Shown in pieces: positions 63,328-64,000 of a stretch of DNA of 64,000 bases. The first letter of the stretch is position 1; each line of letters begins with the position of its first letter. This stretch comes from Bin5 sp965221345 (lineage in GTDB: Bacteria > Chloroflexota > Anaerolineae > Caldilineales > Caldilineaceae), in contig CBDCSD010000002.1 of NCBI GenBank assembly GCA_965221345.1, positions 3,534,001 to 3,598,000 of the forward strand, read 5' to 3'. The position numbers were made by a program, and so were the translations under genes. The notes under the pieces are model-generated. The model saw only the letters and a program-made list of their open reading frames with translations. It did not search any database and was not told where the DNA came from.

Positions 63328-64000
63328 TCAATTTGATACCAAGAGTCTTTCGTACTCTGGGTCGAGTTCAAATTTAGGCCATAGACGTGTTAAGACCTGG
63401 TAGGGATGGGCATTGATACGGTCGATGAAAGTTTTGCAAGCATCGAAGAGGTGACGCATGGATTGATGGCAGTGGTTGCGTGTGACCTCTTCTCGCAACC
63501 AGCGCCAGAGATTCTCAATCGGATTGAGGTCGGGACTATAGGCAGGCAGAGGGATGAGAGTGAGACCAAGTTTAGCGGCGGCAGCCTGAACGGACTTGGC
63601 CCGATGCCAGGTGGCGCCGTCCCAAATGATCACAACTGCGCCCGGCTCATCATCCAGCCATTCAGTCATGCGCTGCAAGAACTGAATCGTATGGTCTTTG
63701 TTGCAGTTGCCCTCGTTCCAGATGAAACACTGTCCTGCGCCGAAATCGTAGGCGCCATACCAGTTAATGCGATCTGAGAGCGGAGCACAGCCACTCATAC
63801 GCCAGGCAATCTTGTTCTTTTCGGCCCAGGTGTAGCCCAAGTCCATATCGCGGTGGATGTGGGCTTCATCAATATAGACCAAACGGATCTCCTGGCGACA
63901 GAGTTCTTCACGGTTAAAGAACCTTTTCGGGAACAGTGCGCGCCAAACCAGTTGGTTCATCAACTTGCTGGCAATTGCAATGGGGCTTAGACAACACGTA
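63328..64000 (-). CDS. IS630-type transposase, C-terminal part (5' end outside window)
   Basis: The frame is open to the last base of the window; the visible C-terminal part is about 223 residues. It carries the DDE blocks VYIDEAHIHRD, VIIWDGATWHRAK and YSPDLNPIENLWRWLREEV. It is a different IS630 subgroup from the two complete copies (no sequence similarity beyond the motifs). The stop is at 63328. The element's far end lies outside the window, so I cannot judge whether it is intact. Confidence 0.88.
   Translation of the reverse strand, partial: TCCLSPIAIASKLMNQLVWRALFPKRFFNREELCRQEIRLVYIDEAHIHRDMDLGYTWAEKNKIAWRMSGCAPLSDRINWYGAYDFGAGQCFIWNEGNCNKDHTIQFLQRMTEWLDDEPGAVVIIWDGATWHRAKSVQAAAAKLGLTLIPLPAYSPDLNPIENLWRWLREEVTRNHCHQSMRHLFDACKTFIDRINAHPYQVLTRLWPKFELDPEYERLLVSN

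Overview
The window looks like a chromosomal segment from an uncultured or little-studied bacterium, most plausibly a member of the Chloroflexota (Caldilinea/Anaerolineae-like). That placement is inference. It rests on GC-rich coding, a class I-like HMG-CoA reductase (mevalonate pathway), Thr/Pro-rich linkers in a secreted protein, intergenic arrays of the 'ccgcggaggacgcggagg' type, many dioxygenase/Gfo-Idh/sugar-isomerase genes and a diverse IS load. No rRNA or CRISPR array is present. There are two tRNA genes, Gln(CTG) and Glu(TTC).

Layout. 1-1.1 kb: the end of an unknown gene and a 58-bp repeat array. 1.1-7.5 kb (+): a run of small-molecule catabolic enzymes (zinc-type dehydrogenase, TIM-barrel isomerase, SDR, two Gfo/Idh/MocA oxidoreductases, a PhyH dioxygenase). 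7.5-9.9 kb (-): a multi-pass MATE/ANKH-like membrane protein and a second MDR dehydrogenase. 10.4-15.6 kb (+): an oligopeptide/sugar-type ABC importer that is decaying. Its binding protein has a one-base frameshift and its first permease is split by a complete IS66-type element with a perfect 8-bp target duplication; the second permease is intact and no ATPase gene is present. 15.8-18.1 kb (-): a large GT-C-like membrane protein. 18.4-23.1 kb (-): HAD dehalogenase, DJ-1/PfpI, enolase-superfamily dehydratase, epimerase and MDR dehydrogenase. 23.3-23.8 kb: a remnant that resembles the C-terminal domain of a GT-C protein, with an in-frame stop. 24.2-25.7 kb (+): fchA-folD, where FolD has lost two cyclohydrolase residues that FchA would functionally replace. 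25.7-30.9 kb (-): RNase H-like, MBL-fold, SMP-30, isomerase and unknown genes. 31.2-33.0 kb (+): gltX and tRNA-Gln.

33.1-44.5 kb (-): HMG-CoA reductase, then (in transcription order) purL-purQ-purC-purE-purK-purF-purD. PurL carries two fused PurS-like domains. An intrinsic-terminator-like hairpin abuts the purL ribosome-binding site, downstream of tRNA-Glu. 44.7-47.5 kb: an unknown gene and an amino-acid ABC binding protein plus permease.

47.6-64 kb is an accessory, IS-rich stretch. It holds a ten-unit 48-bp array, two near-identical IS630 copies, an ISAzo13-type element, a decayed ISAs1 transposase, a partial second type of IS630 transposase at the window edge, a hypothetical gene cut by IS630, a second catabolic group (isomerase, Gfo/Idh, bicupin, an unusual PhyH protein with HxG in place of HxD) and a 1440-residue secreted FnIII/Thr-Pro/plant-type LRR protein.

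Taken together, the intact genes describe a heterotroph that oxidises a range of sugars, polyols or acids, makes purines de novo and isoprenoids by the mevalonate route, and has a genome shaped by active transposition.
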